DNA of 64,000 bases, taken from Streptomyces sp. ERV7. GTDB lineage: Bacteria; Actinomycetota; Actinomycetes; Streptomycetales; Streptomycetaceae. Positions 11,502-20,835 of this stretch are shown piece after piece. The DNA lies in assembly GCF_001653515.1 (NCBI RefSeq), contig NZ_LYOY01000040.1, positions 1,612,001 to 1,676,000 on the forward strand, written 5' to 3'. The position numbers and the translations under genes are program-made. Below the pieces are notes generated by a model that had not been told where the DNA came from, searched no databases, and was given only the letters and a program-made list of their open reading frames with translations. The first letter of the stretch is position 1. The number at the start of each line of letters is the position of its first letter.

Positions 11502-12302
11502 CTACAGCTCCACGTACACCGCCGTCGCGTCGTCGTGGGTCTTGCCGCGCCGCAGATACGTGCGGTCGGTGTCGGCGAGCTCCAGCTCCCGCACCCGGTC
11601 GATCAGGCCCTGCGGGCCCGTCTTGGCCAGCAGCGCCAGACACCCCGCCCAGTCGCCCTCGCGGAACGTCTCCACCCAGCGGCTCGCCCCGTCGCTGAGC
11701 GCGGCGAGCGCCCGTACGTCCCCCGCGGGGGTACGTCCGGTGACCGCGCGCCCGGCCACCGACGGGTCGGCGGCGGCGGTGAAGAAGCCGCCCTCCTTGT
11801 TGCGGGCGACCGCGTCGGCGACCTCGTCCGAGACGAGCCGGTCGCTCGGGAGGCGGTCGAGCCGGTCGTCCAGGACCGCCCGGACCACGCCCTCGGGGGA
11901 CTCCAGGAGCAGGGCGGAGTCGGAGAGCACCAGATGCTCCACGGCCTCCTCGTCCCAACGCGCCAGGACCACGGTCGCCTGTGGCGTACGGGGGTGAGAA
12001 AGGTCACAGGTGTCGCGGTGGGCGTCGGCGGTGCGCCTGATGGACTCGGCGAGGATCTCGGTCAGCGGTATGTCGCGCCGCGAACCGGACAGTTCGGTCA
12101 GGGCGCCGCCGAGCCGCGCGGTGTACCAGGGCACGTCGTGCACACAGTCGCCGTTGCCCGGTGGCGGGGTCACCCCGTCGAGCACCACGAGGACCCCGCC
12201 CCGTCCGGCGGCGGGCAGCGCGGTGGCGGCCCAGTCCTCGTTGGGGCGTGCGGGGTCACCGGGGGCCGTGGCCAGTTCGATGCGCATGGAGCCAGTCTGC
12301 AT
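11502..12302 (-). CDS. PP2C-like serine/threonine phosphatase domain protein
   Basis: 266 residues with PP2C landmarks: an N-terminal PNEDWA (metal-site Asp, as in the family's NEDR), VVLDGVTPP (DG motif), LSDSALLL, AALSDGASRW (DG motif) and a C-terminal KTHDDATAVYV (DD motif). These residues coordinate the Mn/Mg pair in PPM phosphatases, so activity is plausible. The start taken has a weak GTGAAGG site; ATG 12287 is an alternative five codons on. It converges with the MarR gene with only 5 bp between the stops. Confidence 0.75.
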   Translation of the reverse strand: MQTGSMRIELATAPGDPARPNEDWAATALPAAGRGGVLVVLDGVTPPPGNGDCVHDVPWYTARLGGALTELSGSRRDIPLTEILAESIRRTADAHRDTCDLSHPRTPQATVVLARWDEEAVEHLVLSDSALLLESPEGVVRAVLDDRLDRLPSDRLVSDEVADAVARNKEGGFFTAAADPSVAGRAVTGRTPAGDVRALAALSDGASRWVETFREGDWAGCLALLAKTGPQGLIDRVRELELADTDRTYLRRGKTHDDATAVYVEL

Positions 12303-12666
12303 GACGCCTTCACCCGGCCTCCATGGCGGCCAATTGGCCTGGACCACTGGACCGGAACGCGCCCTGTGGCCCTGGAAGGCGGCCCTCCGGGAAGCTGTGG
12401 GCGGGCATCCTGCCAAAGCCCGCGCGGAAGTTCCAACCGGCCTTCCAGACGAGCGGTGGCGGCCATTCCGCGGGAGTTGATGGCCAACTCCCGAGTGTTG
12501 TTCACTCGTTCGGGTGGCGGAGTGGATGTTGCATGCCTCCCTCCCAAAACCACTGGAATGGTCGGGAGCCGTGCAGGGGTGGGAACGCGTCGCACACGGC
12601 GCAAGAGACGCATGACCGGTCGTCACCTCGGCTTCATGGGTGGACGAGTCAAGATTGAGAGCACCG
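12303..12666. other. Divergent intergenic region with two adjacent hairpins
   Basis: No gene seen. Two perfect inverted repeats lie back to back at 12471-12508: CGGGAGTT with a 7-nt loop, and CGAGTG with loop TTGTT. They sit about 160 bp before the sensor kinase start and could act as operators or as a 5'-leader structure. Confidence 0.4.
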
Positions 12667-14880
12667 GTGCAGAACAAGCGGCCTCGGGGCAAGGACGGCG
12701 AGACCGTCAAGGGCGCCGCGCACGCCATCACGGAACCAGCCGCCGCACGCACCGTGCGCGTGAGGACCCGGCTGGTCACCTCGGTCGCCCTGGTCTCGCT
12801 CACCGTCCTGGGCGCGGGCGCCCCCACGCTGCTCACCGCCTCCTCGGACCTCAACGAGTCCCAGCGCCTGGTCACCCTGGCCGAGCTGAACCAGCAGGCC
12901 GTCACCCTGGCCCACGCCCTCGCCGATGAACGCGACGACGTCACCGCGTACATCGCGGGCGGCCGCGACCCGCGCAAGGACGCCGCCCTCAAGGACCGCG
13001 CCACCCGCGTCGACCGGCGCATCGACGAGATCCGCGCCACCGCCCCCGCCGCCCTCGGCCGCGACCTGGCCACCGTGCCCTCGCTGCGCCGCACCGCCCT
13101 GACCGGCAAGGGCACCGCCCTGGAGGCGCACCGCACCTACTCGGACGTCATCGCCAAGCTGCTCGGCCTCGCCGACGAACTGGCCGGCAGGACGCCTCCG
13201 CGCGCCGCCGAGGCCACCCGCGCCCCGGCCGAGCTCGGCCGCGCCGTCGAGCAGGCCTCCGCCGCCCGTGGCCTGCTGGTCGCCGCGCTCTCCGTGCCGC
13301 AGAAGCCCGGAATCACGGTCTACGACCCGGTCACCGGGCGGTATGTACAGAAGGACGCGAGCGACGGCGAAGAGGGGCGCACCCGGGACGCGTTGAGCGC
13401 CGCCGGGCAGCAGGCGCGGGTGCGCGAGCAGTCCGCGCTCGCCGACTTCGACCAGGCCGCCTCCGCCACCGCGCGCGAGAAGCTCTCCACCACGGTCACC
13501 GGCCCGGACGTGGACGCCGCCGAGCGCTATCTCGCCCGCCTCACCGACCAGCCCCAACTGAGCTCCTCCGACCGCAAGTTGGGCGCCGACAAGGTCGCCG
13601 CCGCGCTCACCGCGCGGATCGACCGGATGCGCGGCACCGAGTCGGCGCTCGCCACCGCCGAGGTGAAGCGGTTCGAGGCGCTGCGCGACGACGACGTCAC
13701 CGGCCTCGAACTGCGCGTCGCGCTGGTCGGCGCGCTGCTGCTGCTCGCCGTCGGCGTCTCCTCCGCCGGCGCGCGCAGCCTCACCCGGCCGCTCGCCGTG
13801 CTGCGGCGCGGCGCGGCCCGGCTCGCGGCCGCCCCCGAGAGCGAGGAGCCGGTCCGCTTCACCGGCCGCAACGACGAGTTCGCCCAGGTCGTACGGTCCC
13901 TCAACACGCTCCACGACCGGCTGCGCGACCACGCGGGCCGCGCCGACACCCTCGGCGCCCAACTGGACGAGGCCCGCGAGGGGCAGACCGCACTCGCCGC
14001 CGAGAACGCCGAACTGGCCGACTCCGTACGGGAGTTGACCGCGCAGCTGGAGCGGGCGCGCGGCACCGTCCAGCACACCTTCGTCAACCTCGGGCTGCGC
14101 AGCCTCGGCCTGGTCGAGCGCCAGCTCGGCATCATCGAGGGCCTGGAGGAGCGCGAGCAGGACCCGGACCAGCTCGCCACGCTCTTCAAGCTCGACCACA
14201 TGGCCACGGTCATCCGCCGCCACGGCGAGAACCTGCTGGTCCTCGCGGGCGCCGAACACCACCACAACCACCCCGGCCCGGTCCCGCTCGTCGATGTGCT
14301 GCGGGCCGCCGTCAGCGAGATCGAGCGGTACGAGCGGGTCGTCATCCAGGCGCTGCCGCCGCACGCCCAGGTGGCCGGGTTCGCCGCCGACGACCTCAGC
14401 CACCTGGTCGCCGAGCTCCTGGAGAACGCCACCTCGTTCTCCCCGCCGGACGCCCAGGTCCAGCTCTCCGGCTGGCAGCTGGAGAGCGGCGAGGTCATGC
14501 TCTCGGTCCAGGACGAGGGCATCGGCGTCGGTCCGGCCCGCCGCACCGAGCTCAACATGCGCCTGGCGGACCCCTCCACGTACGAGCCGGGGGAGCCCGG
14601 CACCGAGACCGGGGGGCTCGGGCTGCACGTCGCCGCGCTGCTCGCCCGGCGCCACGGGGTGCGGATCGAGCTGCGCGAGCAGAAGCAGGGCGGGCTCGCG
14701 GCCGTGGTCGTACTGCCCGAGGCGATCCTGCCGAAGACGCCCCCGGCCGCGCCGCCGCACGTGGCGCCGGTGCAGGGCGACGCGCCGCGCTTCACCCTGC
14801 CGGGCGCGCTGGCGGAGGCCAACTCCAACATGCTGCCCGAACGGGCGGAGCGCACGGCGGAGATCCCGGTCCAGACGCCC
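12667..14880 (+). CDS. Nitrate/nitrite-sensor-like histidine kinase, 3' end missing
   Basis: About 738 residues to the break. Order: a membrane helix (about 30-50), an extracytoplasmic helical sensor of the nitrate/nitrite-sensing type (about 55-340), a second membrane helix (VALVGALLLLAVGVSSAG), a HAMP segment, a coiled coil, and a HATPase_c domain with LVAELLENATSFSPP (N box) and TETGGLGLHVAALLA (G box). At about 14,880 the frame stays open but enters antisense of the next gene, so the expected Pro-rich tail and stop are absent. GTG start inferred from the family-like VQNKRPRGKDG beginning. Confidence 0.75.
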
Positions 14881-15840
14881 GTTGGCGCTCGGCACGGGCG
14901 GCGGCGGTGCGGCGGCGGGCTCCGGCACCCGGTCGGCGACCGCCGCACCGGGCAACTCCTGGGCCCGCACGGCCCGTTCGGCGATCGCGGCCGTCACCCG
15001 CGACGGCAGCCACCCCGCCCCGGGCGCCGGGGCCGTCCCACCGGGGACCAGCTCGGCGGCCACCTCGGCCGGTGCCGGACGCGCCCCCGGCGACTTGGCC
15101 AGACAGCGGCCGAGCAGGGGGCGCAGGGCGGCCGGGACCGGGGTGAGGTCGGGGACCGAGTGCGCGATGCGGTGCGCGGCCGCGTCGGCCGGGCCGGAGT
15201 CGAACGGTCCCGCGCCCCCGGCCGCGTACGCGAGGAGCATGCCCAGCATGAAGACGTCGGCGGCGGGTCCGGGCTGCTCCCCGGCGACCTGCTCCGGTGT
15301 CAGATAGCCGACGGTGACGCCGAGGCGGCCGCCCTCCCCGGCGCTCGCCGCGCTGGCGCCGCCGAGCACGCCGAAGGCGGTGACCAGCGGTCCGTCCGCG
15401 GTGAGCAGCACGACGTCGGGGCCCAGGCCCTGGAAGGCCTCGCCGGTCACCGCGTGCGCCCGCTCCAGGGTGGCGGCCAGCGCCGCTCCCAGGGTGCGCA
15501 CGGCGGGCTCGGGCAGCGGTCCGGCGAGCGCCACCGCCTCGGCGAGGGTGAGCGCGGCCGTGAACGGGGTGGCCAGCCAGGGCAGCCACTCCTCGGGGCC
15601 GGTGGCGAGGACCGGCGGCACCCAGGGCCCGGCGAGCCGCTCGGCGGCCCGCGCCTCGGCGCGGAAGCGGCTGCGGAAGGCGGGCAGCGCGGCCAGGTCC
15701 GGGCGGGCGGCGGTGACGCAGACCCCGCGCCCGTCCGCCCCGTGGGCGAGATAGACCCGGGCGGTGCCGGTCTCGCGCAGCCTGGCCCGCATCCGGTACG
15801 GACCCAGCTCGCGCGGTTCCTCGGCGGTCAGCGCCTCCAT
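14881..15840 (-). CDS. Serine/threonine protein kinase-like pseudokinase, 3' end missing
   Basis: About 320 residues to the break. The fold matches bacterial Ser/Thr kinases: LGPYRMRARL start, FRAEARAAERL (helix C Glu) and GYLTPEQVAGEQPGPAADVFMLG (activation loop and helix F Asp). Key catalytic residues are replaced. The VAVK lysine position reads VCVTAARP, the HRDLKPxN loop reads FQGLGPDV, and DFG reads AFG. It is therefore probably a scaffold or ligand sensor. A Pro-rich stretch leads into antisense of the sensor kinase gene with no stop, so any C-terminal membrane or beta-propeller part is lost. Confidence 0.7.
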
Positions 15841-15912
15841 GGTTCAACTCCCCCTGCGGCACGGCGTGGACCAGCGAGCTTATCGCGCCCCGCGGACACC
15901 GTGAGCGCGCAC

Positions 15913-16182
15913 CTATGCCCGGGGCCTCGGCTTGCTCCAGGGCCAGCGGCGCGGCTCGCGCCCCTCGGGGACGTAGGTGTACTTCCAGCCGCGCGGCAGC
16001 CCGAGCCGCTTGGTGTGGCTCGCGGGTTCGAGGCGGTACGCGTGGACGGTCGCGGGACCGCCGTCGGCGTCCGGGACGGGGACCTCGTACCACTGGGGCG
16101 GCTTGCCGGTGGGGCCGACCAGGACGGGCAGGACGCGCCCGTCCAGGGGGCCGCCCACAAAGAGGGTGTTCTCGCTCTGCAC
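15913..16182 (-). CDS. Conserved hypothetical protein, 89 residues
   Basis: A small soluble protein opening with MQSENTLFVGGPLDGRVLPV, a pattern seen in short actinobacterial proteins of unknown function. A YEVPVPDADGGP hairpin and a basic C-terminus (WPWSKPRPRA) follow. No signal peptide or membrane segment. It sits alone between the pseudokinase and TetR genes on the same strand. Function unknown. Confidence 0.65.
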   Translation of the reverse strand: MQSENTLFVGGPLDGRVLPVLVGPTGKPPQWYEVPVPDADGGPATVHAYRLEPASHTKRLGLPRGWKYTYVPEGREPRRWPWSKPRPRA

Positions 16183-16221
16183 GCCTCAAGTGTCACACCG
16201 GTGCGGTCCGCACCGCGCGCG

Positions 16222-16947
16222 TCACAGCAGATGGGCGGCTTCGGAGAGGACCGGGATCACCCGGCGGGCGAGGATTCCGGCGGGGCCGTCGCCCGACTCC
16301 AGGGCCAGCGCGGCCCGGACCACGGCGGCCGCCTGCGGGTCGGTGGCGGCGGTCGCGGTGAGCAGGGCCACCAGATGGTCGACCAGCCAGTCGCGCAGCT
16401 CGGGCAGCGGCGGCTGCTTCTCCTCGTCGAGCCAGATCAGCGAGGCGGCCTCGACGGCCGCGATCCAGGTGCGGACCATCATCCGCAGCCGTGCACCCGG
16501 GTTCTGCACCCCCAGGTGGAGGAGGATCTGCTCGGCGGCGGCCCGGCGCACCTCGTCGACTATCGCGGTGGTCCGCGAGGTCTCGGCGACGCTGCCGCCC
16601 TGGAGCAGCGCGGAGAACCCGGCGTCGTGCTCGTCCACGAAGGCGAGATAACGGTCCAGGGCGTGGGTCAGCCGCTGGGTGAGCGGGCCGCTCTGGGCCT
16701 GGGCGAAGCAGAGTTCGAGCTCGTCGGCGGCCGAGCGCAGCGCCGCCTCGTACAGCTGCTGCTTGCCACCGGGGAAGTAGCGGTAGACCAGCGGGCGCGA
16801 GACACCGGCGGCCTCGGCGACGTCGTCGAGCGAGACGTCCTCGGGCGCCCGGTGCGCGAAGAGCGACAGCGCGGCGTCGAGGAGCTGGGTGCGGCGCTCC
16901 TCGACGCTGAGCCTGCGGTACGCGGGGGTGGCGGCCGGTGAGGTCAT
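16222..16947 (-). CDS. TetR-family transcriptional regulator
   Basis: 241 residues. The N-terminal HTH (RRTQLLDAALSLFAHRAPEDVSLDDVAEAAGVSRPLVYRYFPGGKQQLYEAAL split over residues 17-67) is typical TetR. The remaining helices form the ligand and dimer domain. It lies just downstream of the broken AurF-type gene on the same strand and may regulate that divergent diiron pair; this is inferred from position. No ribosome site is evident before the ATG, so it may be leaderless or start elsewhere. Confidence 0.88.
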   Translation of the reverse strand: MTSPAATPAYRRLSVEERRTQLLDAALSLFAHRAPEDVSLDDVAEAAGVSRPLVYRYFPGGKQQLYEAALRSAADELELCFAQAQSGPLTQRLTHALDRYLAFVDEHDAGFSALLQGGSVAETSRTTAIVDEVRRAAAEQILLHLGVQNPGARLRMMVRTWIAAVEAASLIWLDEEKQPPLPELRDWLVDHLVALLTATAATDPQAAAVVRAALALESGDGPAGILARRVIPVLSEAAHLL

Positions 16948-17028
16948 ACGGGCAGCGTAATCCCCGGACGGGTGCATGAGGCGGGTGCGCGCGTGCGGTT
17001 GGCCTGGAGTGAAGGGCATGGGAGGCGC

Positions 17029-18050
17029 TCAGGCCAGGAGTCCCGAGCTCACCCACAGCCGGCGGCCGACCCCGCGCAGGACGCCTATGTCGTCGAGGAA
17101 GTCGGTGAGCCGCTTGGCGCCGTTCTGCATGACCTCGCGCCGGTGGCCGCTGGCCTTCACCTGGGCGACGGCCTCGCGGCGGTCCAGGCCCACGTTCTCG
17201 TACACCTGCGGGTTGACGAAGCAGGTGGAGAAGACCCGGGCCGCCTCGCCGCAGCTGACCCGGGTCAGCTCCCGCTCCCAGGCGGGCGCGGTGACCATCT
17301 GGCGCCGCAACTCCTCGCGGGCGTACCGGACATGACGGGCTTCCTCGACCACGTGGATACGGGTGACCCCGCGCATCAGGCTCTGACCATCTGGCGCCGC
17401 AACTCCTCGCGGGCGTACCGGACATGACGGGCTTCCTCGACCACGTGGATACGGGTGACCCCGCGCATCAGGCTCTGCACCCGCTCGTCCGGGAAGGTCA
17501 GCCGCTGCATCCAGTCCAGGATCTCCTCGCCGAGCAGGGTGGCGGCGAAGGAGCCCGGCGTGGTGGAGACGGTCTTCAGGACACGCGCCAGGTTGTGGTA
17601 GAGCCGGGGGACCGGGTAGGTGGGCGATCCGCCCTTCTTGATCACGCGGGCGAACATCATCGAGTGGCGGCACTCGTCGGCGATCTCGGTGAGCGCGTAG
17701 CGGACGTGGTTGCTGGTCACCGGCTTGTCGTAGATGTGCCGCACCAGCAGCTGCATCAGGATGATCTCGAACCAGATGCCGAGCGAGCCGAGCGAGGCGG
17801 CCTCGTGGCGGGAGAGCTCCAGACGCTGGTCCTCGGACATCCTGCGCCACATCGGGGTGTCGTAGAGCGAGAGCAGCTCCGGGGGCCAGAACCACTTGCC
17901 GTCCTCGAACGGCGCGTCCCAGTCCAGTTCCTTGTCGGGGTCGAAGGAGTGCTTGGCGGACGAGGCGAGGAGCCGCTCGGCGACCTCCTCGCGGTCCCGG
18001 AGCAGTCCGAGCGCGTCGCGGAGCACTTCGCTGTCGGTCACGGTCGTCAT
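17029..18050 (-). pseudogene. AurF-like diiron oxygenase, broken by a 92-bp tandem duplication
   Basis: The N-terminal three quarters read from ATG 18050 and the C-terminal quarter lies in another frame ending at 17029. The frame changes because a 92-bp segment is present twice in tandem; deleting one copy exactly rejoins the frames. The rejoined protein would be about 309 residues and fits AurF-type (p-aminobenzoate N-oxygenase) diiron proteins, with ExxH pairs in EIADECRHSMMF and HVVEEARHVRYAREE. As written, the gene makes a protein ending soon after the second metal motif (RRQMVRA). It could be an assembly error or a phase-variation-like event. Confidence 0.8.
17292..17475. repeat. Exact 92-bp tandem duplication inside the AurF-like gene
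   Basis: Copy 1 is 17292-17383 and copy 2 is 17384-17475, identical throughout, with a TG microhomology at the edge. The unit is 30 codons plus 2 bases, so it shifts the frame. Confidence 0.95.
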
Positions 18051-18242
18051 GGCTGGGGCACCTCGGTGAGTCGGCCTCGAAAGGGGGTTACCGGCGGTCA
18101 ACTCTTATGAGACTGCTTGTCAGCAAGCTCGTCAATCCCTTGGGCCCGACTTGTTGACCCGGCGTCTACCAACGTGTGAGCCTGCCAAGGAACCCGCGTG
18201 TAACGGTCAGTCAGGGAATTCCGCGACGCGAAGGAGCCGCAC
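18051..18242. promoter_or_regulatory. Divergent promoter region of two diiron-protein genes
   Basis: It contains GCTTG-TCAG-CAAGC at 18115-18128, a small inverted repeat that could bind the nearby TetR regulator. This rests on symmetry and position only. Confidence 0.3.
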
Positions 18243-19349
18243 GTGTCGACGCACGACCTGTATGTGAACGGCCCGCAGGACCCCCTCTGGGAAGTCCCCG
18301 CCTCGGGCGCGGCCCGCTTCAGCTGGGACTACGACGACGGTCGCGAACGCCTCCTGGCCCTGTACCAGAAGGGCAAGGACAAGCAGTGGGACGGCGCCAA
18401 ACGCATCGACTGGCACCAAGAGGTCGATCCGTACGACCCGCTGGGCACCCCCGACGAGGCGATGACCCTCTACGGCACGCGCTACTGGTCCAAGATGACG
18501 GACAAGGACAAGGGCGAGCTGCGCAAGCACTACACCGCCTGGCAGTTCAGCCAGTTCCTGCACGGCGAGCAGGGCGCGATGGTGTGCGCGGCGCGGATCG
18601 TGGAGTCGGTGCCGGACCTGGACGCCAAGTTCTACTCGGCCACCCAGACCATGGACGAGGCCCGGCACGCCGAGATCTACGGCCGGTTCCTGCACGAGAA
18701 GGTCGGGATGCTCTACCCGGTCAACGACAACCTCCGGGGACTGCTCGGCGACACCCTGCGCGACTCGCGCTGGGACATGCCCTACCTCGGGATGCAGGTC
18801 CTGATCGAGGGGCTGGCGCTGGCCGCGTTCGGCATGCTCCGCGACACCACCGACAAGCCGCTGCCGAAGCAGATCCTGGCGTATGTGATGCAGGACGAGG
18901 CCCGGCACGTGGCCTTCGGACGGATGGCCCTGCGCGACTACTACAGGCAGCTCAGCGACGCTGAGCTGCGCGAGCGCGAGGAGTTCGTGATCGAGGGCTG
19001 CTACCTCATGCGCGACCGGCTGCGCGGGGTCGAGGTCCTGGAGAACTTCGGCATCCCCAAGGCCGAGGCCGAGCAGTTCTCGGAGCAGAACGAGTTCCTG
19101 CACCTGTTCCGCAAGCTCCTGTTCAGCCGCATCGTCCCCTGCGTCAAGGACATCGGCCTGTGGGGCAAGCGCCTCCAGCAGGCGTACGTGGACATGGGCG
19201 TCCTGGAACTGGGCGACTCCAACCTCGACCTGCTGATGGCCGAGGACGAGGAGATCGCCGAGCGGCTCGACGCCGAGCGGTTCGCCCAGGAGGAGACGGC
19301 GCGGGTCGCGGAGGTCGAGGAGGCGATCGCGGAGGGCGCGACGGGCTGA
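18243..19349 (+). CDS. Ferritin-like diiron protein (probable oxygenase)
   Basis: 368 residues, mostly helical, with two E-x-x-H metal motifs of ferritin-like carboxylate diiron enzymes: TMDEARHAEIYGRF (about 139-152) and MQDEARHVAFGRMA (about 218-231). Upstream glutamates such as FLHGEQGA complete the likely site. GTG with GAAGGAG upstream. It diverges from the AurF-like gene, so two diiron proteins share one promoter region. The substrate is unknown; the acidic C-terminal 40 residues look like a flexible tail. Confidence 0.85.
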   Translation: MSTHDLYVNGPQDPLWEVPASGAARFSWDYDDGRERLLALYQKGKDKQWDGAKRIDWHQEVDPYDPLGTPDEAMTLYGTRYWSKMTDKDKGELRKHYTAWQFSQFLHGEQGAMVCAARIVESVPDLDAKFYSATQTMDEARHAEIYGRFLHEKVGMLYPVNDNLRGLLGDTLRDSRWDMPYLGMQVLIEGLALAAFGMLRDTTDKPLPKQILAYVMQDEARHVAFGRMALRDYYRQLSDAELREREEFVIEGCYLMRDRLRGVEVLENFGIPKAEAEQFSEQNEFLHLFRKLLFSRIVPCVKDIGLWGKRLQQAYVDMGVLELGDSNLDLLMAEDEEIAERLDAERFAQEETARVAEVEEAIAEGATG

Positions 19350-19383
19350 CCGGAGTCCCGCCGGGAGGCAGAGGCGGCGGCGC

Positions 19384-20835
19384 TCACCCGGCCAGCGCCG
19401 CCTCCATCACCGCCTTGGCGATCGGGGCCGCGTCGCCGCCGCCGCTGATGTCCGCCCGGTTGGCCTCCGCGTCCTCCACGACCACCGCCACCGCCACCGC
19501 CGGCTGGCCCGCGTCGGCGGCCTGCGCCCAGGAGATGAACCAGGCGTACGGGTGGCCCCGGTTGCCCACGCCGTTCTGCGCGGTGCCGGTCTTGCCGCCC
19601 ACCTTCGCCCCGGGAATGGCCGCGTTGGTGCCGGTGCCCTTCTCCACCACGTCCACCATCAGCTGCTGGAGCCGCATCGCGGTCGCCGGGTTCATCGCCT
19701 GGTGGTAGGCGCGGGGGCCGTTCTGGGCGACCGTGGTGCCGCGCGCGGTGGTCGTCCGCTCCACCAGGTACGGATGTCTGAGCTCCCCGCCGTTGGCCAC
19801 CGCCGCCGCGACCATCGCCATCTGCAAGGGGGTCGCCGTGGTGTCGAACTGGCCGATGGAGGAGAGCGCCAGCTGGTCCGGGCCCATCTTCTTGTCGAAG
19901 TTGGACTTGGCCACCGCCGACGGGATCCGCAGCCGGGTGTCGTTGAAGCCGAACCGCCCCACCGCCTCCAGCATCCCGGCGAGCCCCACCTTCACCCCCA
20001 GGTGCGCCATCACCGTGTTGCAGGAGACCAGCACGGCGTACGCCAGCGAGGCCTTGCCGCAGCCGTCCGCCTCGTTGGGCAGGGTGGTGCTGGTGCCGGG
20101 CAGCACATACGGGTCGGGCGTGGTCGTCGGCGCGTCCACATCGGTGACGGCGCCCGCGTCGAGCGCGGCCGCCGCCGTCACGATCTTGAAGGCGGAACCC
20201 GGCGGATAGGTCTGCCGGATCGCCCGGTTGAGCATCGGCCGGCCGGGGTCCGCGTTCAGCGCGGCCCAGGCGCCCTTGACCGCCCGCCCGGTCCCCGACA
20301 GCCGCCCCGGGTCGTACGAGGGGCTGCTGACCAGCGCGAGGATGCGGCCGCTCGCCGGCTCCACGGCCGCGACCGCGCCCCGCTTGCCGGCCAGGCCCCG
20401 GAAGGCGGCCCGCTGCACGGCGGCCCGGATGGTGGTGACCGCGTCGCCGCCCGGCTGCCGTTTGCGGGTGAGGGAGCCCCACAGCGGGGTGAGCAGCGAG
20501 GAGGTGCCGGAGAGCACCGGGTCCTCGGCGGCCTCGACGAGCGTCGTGCCGTAGACCTGCGAGGAGTAGCCGGTGACCGGCGCGTACAGCGGTCCGTCGG
20601 TGTACGTGCGCTCGTAGCGCAGCGGCTGGCGGGTGTCCTTGGAGCCGGTGACGGAGTCGCCGTCCACCAGGACGTCGCCGCGCGGCTGGCCGTAACGGGC
20701 CAGCGTGGTACGGCGGTTGGCCGGGTTCTCGTCGAGCGCGTCGGCCTGGAGCACCTGGATGCGGGCCGCGTTCACCAGGAGCGCCACCAGCAGGAGCAGA
20801 CAGCAGGCGGCGGCGCGGCGGATGTGGCGGATCAT
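19384..20835 (-). CDS. Class B penicillin-binding protein (peptidoglycan transpeptidase)
   Basis: 483 residues. An N-terminal membrane anchor (about 5-25) is followed by a dimerisation region and a transpeptidase domain with the three penicillin-binding motifs: SAFK in YPPGSAFKIV (about residue 220), SCN in AVLVSCNTVMAH and KTGTAQ. It cross-links peptidoglycan stems outside the membrane. Its ATG overlaps the stop of the upstream FtsW-type gene (ATGA), so the pair acts together as a flippase/polymerase plus transpeptidase. It resembles PbpA-type proteins; sporulation or growth role is not resolved. Confidence 0.92.
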   Translation of the reverse strand: MIRHIRRAAACCLLLLVALLVNAARIQVLQADALDENPANRRTTLARYGQPRGDVLVDGDSVTGSKDTRQPLRYERTYTDGPLYAPVTGYSSQVYGTTLVEAAEDPVLSGTSSLLTPLWGSLTRKRQPGGDAVTTIRAAVQRAAFRGLAGKRGAVAAVEPASGRILALVSSPSYDPGRLSGTGRAVKGAWAALNADPGRPMLNRAIRQTYPPGSAFKIVTAAAALDAGAVTDVDAPTTTPDPYVLPGTSTTLPNEADGCGKASLAYAVLVSCNTVMAHLGVKVGLAGMLEAVGRFGFNDTRLRIPSAVAKSNFDKKMGPDQLALSSIGQFDTTATPLQMAMVAAAVANGGELRHPYLVERTTTARGTTVAQNGPRAYHQAMNPATAMRLQQLMVDVVEKGTGTNAAIPGAKVGGKTGTAQNGVGNRGHPYAWFISWAQAADAGQPAVAVAVVVEDAEANRADISGGGDAAPIAKAVMEAALAG

